Assembly (NCBI RefSeq): GCF_900119365.1
Contig: NZ_FPJO01000002.1
Location: forward strand, 372,001-436,000
From: Streptomyces atratus
GTDB lineage: Bacteria > Actinomycetota > Actinomycetes > Streptomycetales > Streptomycetaceae
DNA length: 64,000 bases
Direction of reading: 5' to 3'
Of the stretch, positions 34,087 to 42,614 are shown in pieces. The position numbers were made by a program, and so were the translations under genes. The first letter of the stretch is position 1. Each line of letters begins with the position of its first letter. The notes beneath the pieces were generated by a model, which was not told where the DNA came from, did no database searches, and saw only the letters and a list, made by a program, of their open reading frames with translations.

Positions 34087-34553
34087 GTCCCGCCTCCCGT
34101 CCGACGCCGTCGACCACCTTGCGTAGTCGGCGCTCACGCTACGCGGGGTGCCGGTCGTCGGCATGTCGGGCGATGCGCCGGAATGACGGGGTCCGCGGCC
34201 GGGCCCGGCGTGCACCGGGAGGCCCTGCGCCGTCAGCCGGCCGCGCCGCAGTGCCTGCACCCCCGCCTGGAACCGTGCCTACAGGGCCCTCGCCCGGTTG
34301 TGTTCACGAGGCAGGCTCCGGGCGATCCGCTCGGAGCGTTCCGGGTCCCGCTCCCCCAGCAGGGGGAGAGCACGTTCGCAAGGCAGCCGGCGGCCAGGGG
34401 CAGGAGGCTCGCGGGCAGACCGGTCAGGTCCGGATCCTCGTGCACGGAACACGTCTGCGACCCGCAGTTCAGGGCGCGCCCCGGCAGACACATACACCGA
34501 TCGTTCACCGCGACTCGCCCCCACGGCTTGGATACCTCAACTATCTTATTGCC
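34087..34553. other. 467-nt intergenic region upstream of kinase-MFS gene
   Basis: No gene is strongly supported. Minus-strand frames 34279-34524 and an overlapping cysteine-containing frame are open but lack ribosome-binding sites and family resemblance. A TATCTT -10 box (34542-34547) lies 6 nt before the GTG of the kinase-MFS gene. Confidence 0.4.
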
Positions 34554-37154
34554 GTGGACCAGTTGATCACCGAAGATCCCCTGCACATCGGCCCGTACCG
34601 TCTGATAGCCCGACTGGGCGCGGGCGGCATGGGCCTGGTGTACCTCGGCCGTTCGGAGGCCGGACGGACCGTGGCCGTGAAGGTGGTGCAGGCCGAACAC
34701 GCCCAGCATCCCGAATTCCGCAAGCGGTTCGCACGCGAGGTGGCGGCCGCCCGCCGGGTGGGCGGGACGTGGACGGCGGCCGTGCTCGACGCCGACACCG
34801 AGGCCGAGGTGCCCTGGGTGGCGACCCAGTACATCCCCGGGCCCGACCTCACCACCGTGGTCGCCAAGGACTTCGGGCCGCTCCCCGAGCACTCGGTCCG
34901 CACCCTCGCCAACCGCCTGGCCGTGGCCCTCCAGTCGGTGCACGACGCGGGCCTGATCCACCGCGACCTGAAACCGTCCAACGTACTGGTGACGGTCGAC
35001 GGGCCGCGCGTGATCGACTTCGGCATCGCGCGGGCCATGGACAGCCTCGCCGGGGACAGCCTGCACACCCGCACCGGGATGCTGATCGGCTCGCCCGGCT
35101 TCATGTCGCCCGAGCAGGTGCGCGGACTCGAACTCACCCCGGCCAGCGATGTGTTCTGCCTGGGCGCGGTCCTCGTCCACGCCGCCACCGGCCGCCTTCT
35201 CTTCGGCGCCACGGAGACCGGCCTGAACGCCCACCTCTTCCGGATCGCGGAGGAGGAACCGGACCTGACCGGCGTACCGGAGTCGCTCCTCGACCTCGTA
35301 CGCGCGTGTCTGCACAAGGACCCGGCACAGCGGCCCACGCCCGCAGACATAGCCGCGCGCACGGCCGCCGAACCGGGCGGCGAGTGGCTTCCGGGCTCGG
35401 TGCTCGCCCAACTCGGCCGTCATGCGGCCCAGTTGCTTGACTTCGCCCCGGAGACGAGGACCGCACAGCCGGACCCGCGCGTCCCGGCCCAGCCGCAGTA
35501 CGCCGACCGGCCCCGGCCGCTCCCCCCGCAGCCCGCGTACACCCCGACGACGCCGGCGGACCGCCACCCGTCCGCGGGGTTCGGACCGCCCCCGGGCCCG
35601 CCGGTGCCGTCGTTCCCGGCCGGTGTCCAGGCTCCGCACCCCATGCGGTGGTGGGGGCTGGGGATGGCCGCGCTGGCACAGCTGCTGGTGCTGACCGGCA
35701 CGGCGATCACGAACGCCGCGCTGCCGGCCATCTACACCGAGCTGGGCGCCTCCTCCGACGACCTGCGCCTGTTCTCCACCACCAACATGCTGGCCTTCGG
35801 CGTACTGCTGCTGCTCGGCGGGCACCTCTGTGATCTCGCGGGCCGCAAACGGGTGTTCATCATCGGCTCGGCCGGTTTCGCGGCGGCCTTCGTGATCGCG
35901 GGCCTGGCACCCTCCTCCGCCCTGTTCATCCTCGCCGGCGCGTTGCAGGGCATGTCCGCCGCGCTGCTCTCGTCGTCCGCGCTGGCCCTGGTGACCGCCG
36001 GATTCAGCGATCCGAAGGAGCGCGGCAGGGCCTTCGGGATCTACGCCGCGGTCGTCGGCAGCGGCATGACGTTCGGCATGTTCACGAGCGCATGGCTGAT
36101 CGAGGCCCTGAGCTGGCGCGTGTGCATGTACGCCGCTGCCGGGCTCGCTCTGCTCATCGCGGTCTGCGCGGCCCCGCTGGTGCACGACCCGCACCCGGTC
36201 CGCACCCCTGCCCGCCCCGACGTGCCGGGCCTGCTGCTCGGCACCGGCGGGCTCACCGCGCTCGCCCTCGGCTTCGACAGGGCCGGGGTGGTCTACGACG
36301 GCGACACGGCCAGGACGGCGGGCTGGACCACCCCGCTGACCCTGATCCTCCTCGTGGGCGGCGCCCTCCTGCTGGTGGCCTTCGTGCGGCGGCAGACCGG
36401 TTCACCCAGCCCGCTCGTCCCGGCGCACGTCCTGGGGGACCGCAACCGGGTGGGCTCCCTCCTCGCCCTGTTCTTCCTCGGCCTGGTCCTGCTCGTCACG
36501 TTCCTGACCCTGACCAGGTATTTCCAGGGCGTCGTCGACTACCCCATGGGCCGGAGCGCAATGGCTCTGCTGCCGATGGCCGCAGCGGCCGTCATCGCCT
36601 CCACCCAGGTCGCCGCCCGACTCTGCGACCGGCTGGCACCCCGCAATCTGATCGTGCCGGGCCTGCTGCTGACGGCGGTCGGCCTGGCGATCCTGACCGG
36701 GATCGATGCCGACAGCTTCGTGTACACCGCGCAGGTGCTGCCGGGCACGCTGCTCATCGGCTTCGGTGCCGGTCTGGCCTTCACGCCGCTCTTCACCACC
36801 GCGACCGGCTCAATCGCCCCGCAGGACTCCGGCGGGACCTCGGCGGTGGTCCTCGCGGCCCAGAATCTGGGCGGCTGGGCCGCCTGGCCCGTGTTCGGCA
36901 CCGTCCTCGCATCGGCGATCTCCGCGCGGCTGTCCGATGCGTCGGGCATTCCCGCACCGCTGGTCAATGCGGCCAAGGCCGGATTCCCGCTCAGCAGGCA
37001 CAGCCTGCCGGCATCGTTCTCCGGCACTCTGGACCAGGTCAACGAAGCGGTCGTGGGCGGGTACTCCGTCGCCCTCTGGTGGACGGCCGGCCTCACCCTG
37101 CTCGCGAGCCTGCTCGCCGGCCTGATGATCACGGCCAGGGCTCCCAAGCGGTGA
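34554..37154 (+). CDS. Ser/Thr protein kinase fused to a DHA2-type MFS transporter
   Basis: An 866-residue fusion. Residues 1-290 form a complete Hanks-type kinase: glycine loop GAGGMG (22-27), Lys43 in VAVKVV, HRDLKPSN (136-143), DFG (155-157), SPGFMSPEQ activation segment. A Pro-rich linker (about 300-362) leads to a transporter of about 14 helices, starting near MRWWGLGMAALAQ, with the DHA2-like GHLCDLAGRKRVF loop. No extracellular PASTA-like sensor domain is present, so the transporter itself may sense or be the target. A TATCTT -10 box 6 nt before GTG 34554 implies a leaderless mRNA. The reading frame is continuous across the fusion. Confidence 0.9.
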   Translation: MDQLITEDPLHIGPYRLIARLGAGGMGLVYLGRSEAGRTVAVKVVQAEHAQHPEFRKRFAREVAAARRVGGTWTAAVLDADTEAEVPWVATQYIPGPDLTTVVAKDFGPLPEHSVRTLANRLAVALQSVHDAGLIHRDLKPSNVLVTVDGPRVIDFGIARAMDSLAGDSLHTRTGMLIGSPGFMSPEQVRGLELTPASDVFCLGAVLVHAATGRLLFGATETGLNAHLFRIAEEEPDLTGVPESLLDLVRACLHKDPAQRPTPADIAARTAAEPGGEWLPGSVLAQLGRHAAQLLDFAPETRTAQPDPRVPAQPQYADRPRPLPPQPAYTPTTPADRHPSAGFGPPPGPPVPSFPAGVQAPHPMRWWGLGMAALAQLLVLTGTAITNAALPAIYTELGASSDDLRLFSTTNMLAFGVLLLLGGHLCDLAGRKRVFIIGSAGFAAAFVIAGLAPSSALFILAGALQGMSAALLSSSALALVTAGFSDPKERGRAFGIYAAVVGSGMTFGMFTSAWLIEALSWRVCMYAAAGLALLIAVCAAPLVHDPHPVRTPARPDVPGLLLGTGGLTALALGFDRAGVVYDGDTARTAGWTTPLTLILLVGGALLLVAFVRRQTGSPSPLVPAHVLGDRNRVGSLLALFFLGLVLLVTFLTLTRYFQGVVDYPMGRSAMALLPMAAAAVIASTQVAARLCDRLAPRNLIVPGLLLTAVGLAILTGIDADSFVYTAQVLPGTLLIGFGAGLAFTPLFTTATGSIAPQDSGGTSAVVLAAQNLGGWAAWPVFGTVLASAISARLSDASGIPAPLVNAAKAGFPLSRHSLPASFSGTLDQVNEAVVGGYSVALWWTAGLTLLASLLAGLMITARAPKR

Positions 37155-37271
37155 CGCCCCGGGCGGGCGGCCCCGCGCACCATCCCAACGATCAACCCTG
37201 AGGCCGCAGTTGTGCGTCACTGGCACCGAGGGGGCAGCCCCTGCCCCCTCGGCGACCTGGAGGCAAGACGC

Positions 37272-38543
37272 ATGAGGCAACGGTCTGTACGCATCTCCGC
37301 ACTCGCCCTGGCGGTGACCGCGGCCGTGGGAGCATCCGCATTCGCCCCGTCCGCACACGCGGTGCGGTCACCGCACGCGGCGCAGTCGACGCCCGGCCAC
37401 GAGGCGACCCGGTCGGCGCTGCGTGATCTGGTCGAGAAGGGCGGACAGCCCGGAGTCGCCGCCAAGACCATGGACAGCAGGGGCAGTTGGTACGGGGCGG
37501 CCGGTTACGCCGACACCGCCACCGGCCGCGAGCGTTCCCCCGGCGACCACTTCCGCGGGGCCAGCATCACCAAGACGTTCATCGCGACCGTCCTGCTCCA
37601 GCTGGAGGCGGAGGGGCGGCTGAGCCTGGACGACACGGTCGAGACATGGCTGCCCGGCCTGGTGCGGGGCAACGGGTACGACGGCAGCCGGATCACCCTG
37701 CGCCGGCTGCTCAACCACACCAGCGGCATCGCGAACTACACCGCGGACCCCGAGTTCGTGCACAACGCCGCGGGCCCCGGCTTCCCCGAGCACCGGTACG
37801 ACACCCACACGCCCGAGGAACTGGTGGCGATCGCGCTGAAGTACCCGCCGCAGCCCGATCCGGAGAAGGCGCCGTCGTACTCGAACACCAACTTCGTGAT
37901 AGCCGGGATGGTCGTCGAGAAGGCGACGGGCCATTCGTACGCGCAGGAGGTCACCCGCCGCATCATCCGGCCGCTGAAGCTGCGCGGTACGTCGTTCCCC
38001 GGCACGTCGCCGCAGATGCCGGACCCGCACCCCGTCGCGTACTCCCGCTTCCACCAGGACGCCCCGGACGCCGAGATCCATGACGCCACCGAGCAGAACA
38101 TGACCTGGCTGGGCGCGGCCGGCGACATCATCTCCACTACCGGCGATCTCAACCGTTTCCAACGCGCTCTGATACGCGGCGAATTGCTGCCTCCCGCGCA
38201 GATGGAGGAGATGCTCGACGAGGTGCCTTCTGGCGACGGGACCGGCTACGGACTCGGGGTCGAGTTCGCTCAGCTGTCCTGCGGCGTGAAGGTGGTGGGC
38301 AAGAGCGGCCGTACGAACGGTTCGCTGTCCGCGATGGTCGGCACGCCGGACGGGAAGCACCAGCTGACGTTCAACGTCAACGGCGACTGGCTGCAGGACG
38401 GATCGCTCTACGTCAACGCGATCGAGGCGGAGTTCTGCGGCAAGACGCCACTCTCGACGCGGCAGCCTTCCAGAACCCTTCCCGACTCCCTCCCCGACTC
38501 CCTTCCCGATTCGTTCGCCACCCGCCCCGGGTCCGGGGACTGA
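37272..38543 (+). CDS. Secreted serine hydrolase (beta-lactamase / DD-peptidase family)
   Basis: A 423-residue class C beta-lactamase-like hydrolase related to Streptomyces R61-type D-alanyl-D-alanine carboxypeptidases. A signal peptide (LALAVTAAVGASAFAPSAHA) is followed by SxxK as SITK, YxN as YSN in PSYSNTNFVIAGMV, and a KSGRTNG triad in the HxG position. The C-terminus carries a short DSLP repeat (PDSLPDSLPDSF). It should act on peptidoglycan stems or D-amino-acid esters outside the cell. GGAGG lies 9 nt before ATG 37272. Confidence 0.9.
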   Translation: MRQRSVRISALALAVTAAVGASAFAPSAHAVRSPHAAQSTPGHEATRSALRDLVEKGGQPGVAAKTMDSRGSWYGAAGYADTATGRERSPGDHFRGASITKTFIATVLLQLEAEGRLSLDDTVETWLPGLVRGNGYDGSRITLRRLLNHTSGIANYTADPEFVHNAAGPGFPEHRYDTHTPEELVAIALKYPPQPDPEKAPSYSNTNFVIAGMVVEKATGHSYAQEVTRRIIRPLKLRGTSFPGTSPQMPDPHPVAYSRFHQDAPDAEIHDATEQNMTWLGAAGDIISTTGDLNRFQRALIRGELLPPAQMEEMLDEVPSGDGTGYGLGVEFAQLSCGVKVVGKSGRTNGSLSAMVGTPDGKHQLTFNVNGDWLQDGSLYVNAIEAEFCGKTPLSTRQPSRTLPDSLPDSLPDSFATRPGSGD

Positions 38544-38665
38544 CCCAGGGCCTGTCCGGCGGATCAGGGTCGGACAGGGCGCGGCGTCTGGTGCGGTGCA
38601 TCGCAAGGCGCCGGAGCGTCTTAATAGCACCGGCACCAGCACCAGCACCAGCACGTGTGTTCGAT

Positions 38666-38700
38666 GGGCCCCATCCCTTTGGCCCAAGGGGATGGGGCCC
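38666..38700 (+). terminator. Terminator between serine hydrolase and DHFR-like gene
   Basis: GGGCCCCATCCC and GGGATGGGGCCC form a perfect 12-bp stem around an 11-nt loop. Just upstream (about 38626-38654) is a short CACCAG/CACCGG simple repeat. Confidence 0.8.
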
Positions 38701-38718
38701 TGATCGTTTCGGCGACGA

Positions 38719-38730
38719 CCGATGAGTTTC
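38719..38730. promoter_or_regulatory. 12-nt motif CCGATGAGTTTC shared upstream of both DHFR-like genes
   Basis: The same 12 nt occur at 52208-52219, in each case 53-73 nt before the start of a dihydrofolate-reductase-like gene. The role is unknown. Confidence 0.35.
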
Positions 38731-38802
38731 TCCACGTTCCGCGGTCGGTCATTGAGCAATAGATTGGTGCACCGCACCCGCGAAGACCTTGGGAGACCTC
38801 AG

Positions 38803-39375
38803 ATGCGCACCCTGATCAGCACCGCCTTCATCTCGCTCGACGGCGTGGTGGAGGCCCCGGGCGGGGAGTCCGGCTACCGGAACGCGGGGTGGACCTTCAA
38901 GGACATCGAGTTCGTCCCGGAGGCCTTCGAGATCAAGGGCCGCGAGCAGCAGGAAGCCACCGCGATGATGCTGGGCCGGGTCAGCTACCAGGCGTTCAGC
39001 CCGGTCTGGCCGGACATGGCGGACTTCGCCGACTACAAGGTGATGCCGAAGTACGTCGTCTCCACCACCCTCACCGAGGACGACCTGGTCCAGAACTGGG
39101 GCGAGACCACGATCCTGCGCTCGCTCGACGAGATCGCCGCCCTGAAGGAGACCGACGGCGGCCCGGTCATCATCCACGGCAGCGCCACCCTCAACCGTGC
39201 CCTCTCCGACGCCGGCCTGATCGACCGCTACCACCTCCTGGTCTTCCCCCTGCTCCTCGGCGCGGGCAAGCGCCTGTTCAGCGACGCGGACAAGGACACC
39301 CAGAAGCTGAAGCTCGTCGAGCACGAGGCGTACTCCAACGGCCTGCAGAAGAACGTCTTCGACGTCGTCCGCTGA
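38803..39375 (+). CDS. Dihydrofolate reductase family protein (RibD C-terminal type)
   Basis: A 190-residue protein of the DHFR/RibD_C superfamily. It shows MRTLISTAFISLDGVVEAPG, AMMLGRVSYQAFSPVWP, VVSTTLTEDD and GGPVIIHGSATLNRALSDAGLID, followed by VFPLLLGAGKRLF, the usual NADPH-fold landmarks. True folate reduction is unlikely; members of this subgroup reduce varied heterocycles. ATG 38803 has GGGAG 8 nt upstream; the in-frame ATG at 38722 would add 27 atypical residues. A TAGATT -10-like box sits at 38760-38765. Confidence 0.88.
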   Translation: MRTLISTAFISLDGVVEAPGGESGYRNAGWTFKDIEFVPEAFEIKGREQQEATAMMLGRVSYQAFSPVWPDMADFADYKVMPKYVVSTTLTEDDLVQNWGETTILRSLDEIAALKETDGGPVIIHGSATLNRALSDAGLIDRYHLLVFPLLLGAGKRLFSDADKDTQKLKLVEHEAYSNGLQKNVFDVVR

Positions 39376-39420
39376 AGCCTCCTCCCGGCCCCGCGCCGGG
39401 CCTCGCTAGGATCACCCTCC

Positions 39421-39969
39421 ATGGCCGGTACAGACGTCGCACACAAGCAGCCCTTCCTCGTGCTGCACGACTACGGCATGGGCGGTCTGTGGTGGTGGGT
39501 CCGTGCACGGTCCGCGCGGGAGGTGCTCGAAACGTTCGCCTGGGTCGAGGTGATCACCGACCCGGAGACCCTGGCCGGGTTCAGGGACGAGGGTCTGGAG
39601 GAGGTCGACATCGACGCGTCCCGGATGCCGCCGGGACTGGACGGCCTGCACGCCGAGCGCGCCGCCCAACGCGGCCGTACGAACTTCGGCGCGCTCGCCG
39701 ACAGGGACATCGTCCACCTGCGTCTCCGTGGCGACGACGAGGACGGCGAACCGGTCGACCAGCTGGTGGAAGTCGGCCCCGACGGGCGCCGGTTCCGCCA
39801 GGTGGAGGTGGCCGAGGACGGAACCGCCGTACGCAGCAGCCCCGACGACTGGCTGTTCAACCCGCCGGTCGTGGACCTCTTCGACCCGGCGCTGCCGGGC
39901 CAGGAGATCAGCCGCCACGACTTCGAGGAACAGTGGGCAAGGGCCCGCCAGGAAGACTTCGGTCTGTAG
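39421..39969 (+). CDS. Hypothetical protein
   Basis: A 182-residue acidic soluble protein rich in Trp near the start (GMGGLWWWVRARSAREVL) and ending PALPGQEISRHDFEEQWARA. I do not recognise a named family. Its codon usage is normal for the region. A TAGGAT box (39407-39412) ends 8 nt before the ATG, implying a leaderless transcript. It stands 30 nt upstream of the AraC gene and may be cotranscribed with it. Confidence 0.75.
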   Translation: MAGTDVAHKQPFLVLHDYGMGGLWWWVRARSAREVLETFAWVEVITDPETLAGFRDEGLEEVDIDASRMPPGLDGLHAERAAQRGRTNFGALADRDIVHLRLRGDDEDGEPVDQLVEVGPDGRRFRQVEVAEDGTAVRSSPDDWLFNPPVVDLFDPALPGQEISRHDFEEQWARARQEDFGL

Positions 39970-39998
39970 ACGCGCATGCCGTGTGGTGTGATGACCCC

Positions 39999-40391
39999 GT
40001 GAGCCGCGCCGTGGAGGAGACCAACCGCCGGATGCTCAGGGCGCGGGACGCGATGGACCGCGCCTACGCGCAGCCGCTGGACGTCCCGGCCCTGGCCCGG
40101 ATCGCGCATGTGTCCCCGGCACACTTCACCCGTACGTTCCGGGCCACGTTCGGCGAGACACCCCACCGCTACCTGCAACGCCGCCGTGTCGAGCGCGCGA
40201 TGTTCCTCCTGCGGGAGACCGACCGCAGCGTGACGGACATCTGCTACGAAGTCGGCTTCGGCAGCTCGGGGACGTTCAGCCGTACGTTCCACGACATCGT
40301 CGGCCGGTCGCCGAGAACGTACCGCAAGGAAGCGACGGCCACGGGCGTCCCGACGTGTTTCACCATGACATGGATGCGGCCGAGCACCTGA
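39999..40391 (+). CDS. Short AraC-family transcriptional regulator
   Basis: A 130-residue protein consisting of little more than the AraC/XylS DNA-binding domain: two HTH motifs (LDVPALARIAHVSPAHFTRT and RSVTDICYEVGFGSSGTFSR) and the closing TFHDIVGRSPRTYRKE. It has no ligand-binding domain, so activity may depend on levels or on a partner. It is followed by a VOC protein, a pairing often seen in actinobacteria, and probably regulates it. The GTG start at 39999 gives a normal length for such single-domain regulators. Confidence 0.87.
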   Translation: MSRAVEETNRRMLRARDAMDRAYAQPLDVPALARIAHVSPAHFTRTFRATFGETPHRYLQRRRVERAMFLLRETDRSVTDICYEVGFGSSGTFSRTFHDIVGRSPRTYRKEATATGVPTCFTMTWMRPST

Positions 40392-40439
40392 GCAGATTTG
40401 GATAAGTTTTCTTCGAGCGTGCCCCGTAGCGTGATGCAC

Positions 40440-40850
40440 ATGTTCAACGCCATCACGCAATCGCAGATTTACGTCCTCGACCAGGACGAGGCCCTCGACT
40501 TCTACGTCGGCAAGCTCGGCCTGGAGGTCAGCGCCGATGTGGACATGGGCTTCATGCGCTGGCTGACCGTCAGCATCCCCGGCCACCCCGAGCGCCAGAT
40601 CATGCTGGAGAAGCCGGGCGCCCCGGCCATGTCCGAGGAAACGGCCCAGCAGGTACGGGAGTTGGTGACCAAGGGCGCGATGGGCGGCTGGCTCATCTTC
40701 ACCACGGACGACTGCCGCAAGACGTACGAGACGCTGCTGGCCCAGGGCGTCGAGTTCACCGAGGAGCCCACCGACCGCCCGTACGGAACCGACTGCGGCC
40801 TGCGCGACCCCTTCGGCAACCGCATCCGCTTCACCCAGCCGAAGAGCTGA
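40440..40850 (+). CDS. VOC (glyoxalase/dioxygenase) family protein
   Basis: A 136-residue vicinal-oxygen-chelate protein. Two beta-alpha-beta-beta-beta modules are visible (ITQSQIYVLDQDEALDFYVG with LGLEVSADVDMG, and GWLIFTTDDCRKTYETLLAQ with DCGLRDPFGNRIRF). The metal-ligand Glu is in QIMLEKPG. A TAGCGT -10 box ends 7 nt before ATG 40440, so that start is preferred over ATG 40434. Substrate unknown; likely controlled by the AraC gene just upstream. Confidence 0.88.
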   Translation: MFNAITQSQIYVLDQDEALDFYVGKLGLEVSADVDMGFMRWLTVSIPGHPERQIMLEKPGAPAMSEETAQQVRELVTKGAMGGWLIFTTDDCRKTYETLLAQGVEFTEEPTDRPYGTDCGLRDPFGNRIRFTQPKS

Positions 40851-40868
40851 GCGCATTCCCGATCGCAC

Positions 40869-40904
40869 AGCGGGGGCCGGAGCGAGAGCGCTCCGGCCCC
40901 CGCT
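40869..40904 (+). terminator. Terminator after the VOC gene
   Basis: AGCGGGGGCCGGAGC pairs perfectly with GCTCCGGCCCCCGCT around a 6-nt loop, 19 nt past the stop codon. Confidence 0.85.
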
Positions 40905-41292
40905 TGCGTGTGTCCGGAGCGGGCGCGGACGACCACCGTTGCGGCCTCGCCCAGGACACTGGCCGATCTGTTCGGCGGGCAGCCTCGGCGAGGCAGCTGA
41001 ACCAGACGGCCGGACGACGGAACGGCGCCATGTAGGCCATGGAGGCCGGCCAGGTCGAACGCGAGGGCGGCGGCCCGAAGGCGAAGGCCCAGCCCGCCGG
41101 GCAACGCCCTGGATCACCCCGAACACCCGATATGACCCGCGCCACGGGCGTAACCCTCGCCACATCGAACAAACCTAGCGCCCACTCGGTTTTCGTGCTT
41201 TTCTGTGCTTGCCCGCAGGTCGAACGCCCGGCCCGCGGCTCAGGTGCACCCCCTCTCGCCCCGCAGGGGCACGGCCACCAAGGAAGTTGGTC
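40905..41292. other. Intergenic region upstream of the MFS-GH3-esterase operon
   Basis: No convincing gene. An AAACC/GGTTT dyad with a 12-nt spacer near 41172-41193 is the most operator-like element and could be the control site of the operon starting at 41293. Open minus-strand frames here show no family resemblance. Confidence 0.4.
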
Positions 41293-42576
41293 ATGAGCAC
41301 ATCCGAGACCCGGCACGCGTCCGACCCCCCGCGGAACGTCGTCACGGACACAGCGCAGGACACGCCGCCGGCCGGACGCCGCGGCAACCTGGGCGGGCTG
41401 CTCTCGCTGCTCGCCGTCGGCAACATCGCGATGTACATGGTCTACATGGGGGTCGGGCAGGTTCTGCTGCCGCTCCAGGTGGAGGCCATCGACCCGGCTG
41501 ACAAGGTCGCCAACTTCGGTCTGGTCTCCGGCATCTCCGCGATCTTCGCGACGCTCTTCAACCCACTCGCCGGTGTCCTCTCGGACCGATCCCGGCGGCG
41601 AAATCCCTGGATCCTCGGCGGCGGCATCGCGGCCCTGGGCGCGCTCGCGCTGCTCGGTGCGATGAAGTCGATCCTCCTGGTCACCATCGGCTGGTGCCTG
41701 GTGCAGGCGACGATGAACGTCTACCAGGCGGCCATCACCGCGGTCGTGCCCGACCGGGTGCCGATCGAGCGCCGCGGGCTCGCCTCGGCGACGGTGGGCA
41801 TCGGCATCCCGGTCGGCTCGATGGTCGGTGTCGCGCTGGCCACCATGTTCGTGCCGCACGACGTGCCCACCGGGTATCTGGTGCTCGGCGCGGTCATCGC
41901 GGGCGCGGCGGTGCTGTTCACCTCGCTGGCGCGGGAACGGAAGCTGCCCGAGCAGGACACCGTGCCGCTGGGCAAGCAGCTGGCCGCGTTCGCGGCGGCG
42001 CTGCGGGTGGCGGACTTCCGGTGGGCGTTCGTCGGCCGGTTCCTGCTGACGCTCGGCTACTTCGTGATCGTGGTGTACCAGCTGTACATCCTCCAGGACC
42101 ACATCGAGCTGCCGAAGAGCCTGAGCCCGACCGACGCGATCACGATCATGACGCCCGTGAACTCGATCGCGATGCTGCTCGCGACGGTCGCCGGCGGTGT
42201 CCTCTCCGACCGGATCGGCCGCCGCAAGCCGTTCATCGCGGCCTCCTGCGTACTCACCGCGGTCGGCATGGTGGTGCCGCTGGTCAGCCCGGACTGGACC
42301 GGCATGCTGGTCTTCTCCGTCATCAACGGGCTCGGCTTCGGCTGTTTCATGGCGGTGGACACCGCCCTGGTCACCCTGGTGCTGCCGAGCGCGGAGGACG
42401 CCGCCCGCGACATGGGCGTGCTGAACATCGCCAACGCCGGCCCGCAGATCATCGCCCCGTTCGTCGCCTCCCTGGTGGTCGGCACGTTCGGCGGCTACGA
42501 CGCCCTGTTCGTGGTCGCCGCCGTGGTCACGGCCCTCGGCGCCCTGTCCGTCGTCCCGATCCGCAGCGTGCGCTGA
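41293..42576 (+). CDS. MFS transporter
   Basis: A 427-residue major facilitator with about 12 helices. The loop-2/3 signature is LAGVLSDRSRRRNPW and the corresponding second-half motif is GGVLSDRIGRRKPFIAA. The hydrophilic N-terminus (about 35 residues) is Pro/Asp-rich. It lies first in a same-strand cluster with a GH3 enzyme (39-nt gap) and a carboxylesterase (58-nt gap), so it most likely imports an oligosaccharide, glycoside or ester that these enzymes open inside the cell. AAGGAAG precedes the ATG. Confidence 0.92.
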   Translation: MSTSETRHASDPPRNVVTDTAQDTPPAGRRGNLGGLLSLLAVGNIAMYMVYMGVGQVLLPLQVEAIDPADKVANFGLVSGISAIFATLFNPLAGVLSDRSRRRNPWILGGGIAALGALALLGAMKSILLVTIGWCLVQATMNVYQAAITAVVPDRVPIERRGLASATVGIGIPVGSMVGVALATMFVPHDVPTGYLVLGAVIAGAAVLFTSLARERKLPEQDTVPLGKQLAAFAAALRVADFRWAFVGRFLLTLGYFVIVVYQLYILQDHIELPKSLSPTDAITIMTPVNSIAMLLATVAGGVLSDRIGRRKPFIAASCVLTAVGMVVPLVSPDWTGMLVFSVINGLGFGCFMAVDTALVTLVLPSAEDAARDMGVLNIANAGPQIIAPFVASLVVGTFGGYDALFVVAAVVTALGALSVVPIRSVR

Positions 42577-42614
42577 CCGTCCCGGCCGGGCCGGTCCCCC
42601 TCTTGGAGAACCAC

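Noticed and set aside
34279..34524. An 81-codon minus-strand frame in the gap before the kinase-MFS gene
   Set aside because: No ribosome-binding site, no family resemblance, and an overlapping frame is equally open.
38626..38654. CACCAG/CACCGG simple repeat as a CRISPR or regulatory array
   Set aside because: Only a few short tandem units, no spacers; a simple sequence repeat next to a terminator.
38666..38700. A sixth copy of the TGGGNCCNNGGNCCCA palindrome
   Set aside because: The sequence has GGGCCCC and GGGGCCC arms, but spacing and centre do not fit; it is a transcription terminator.
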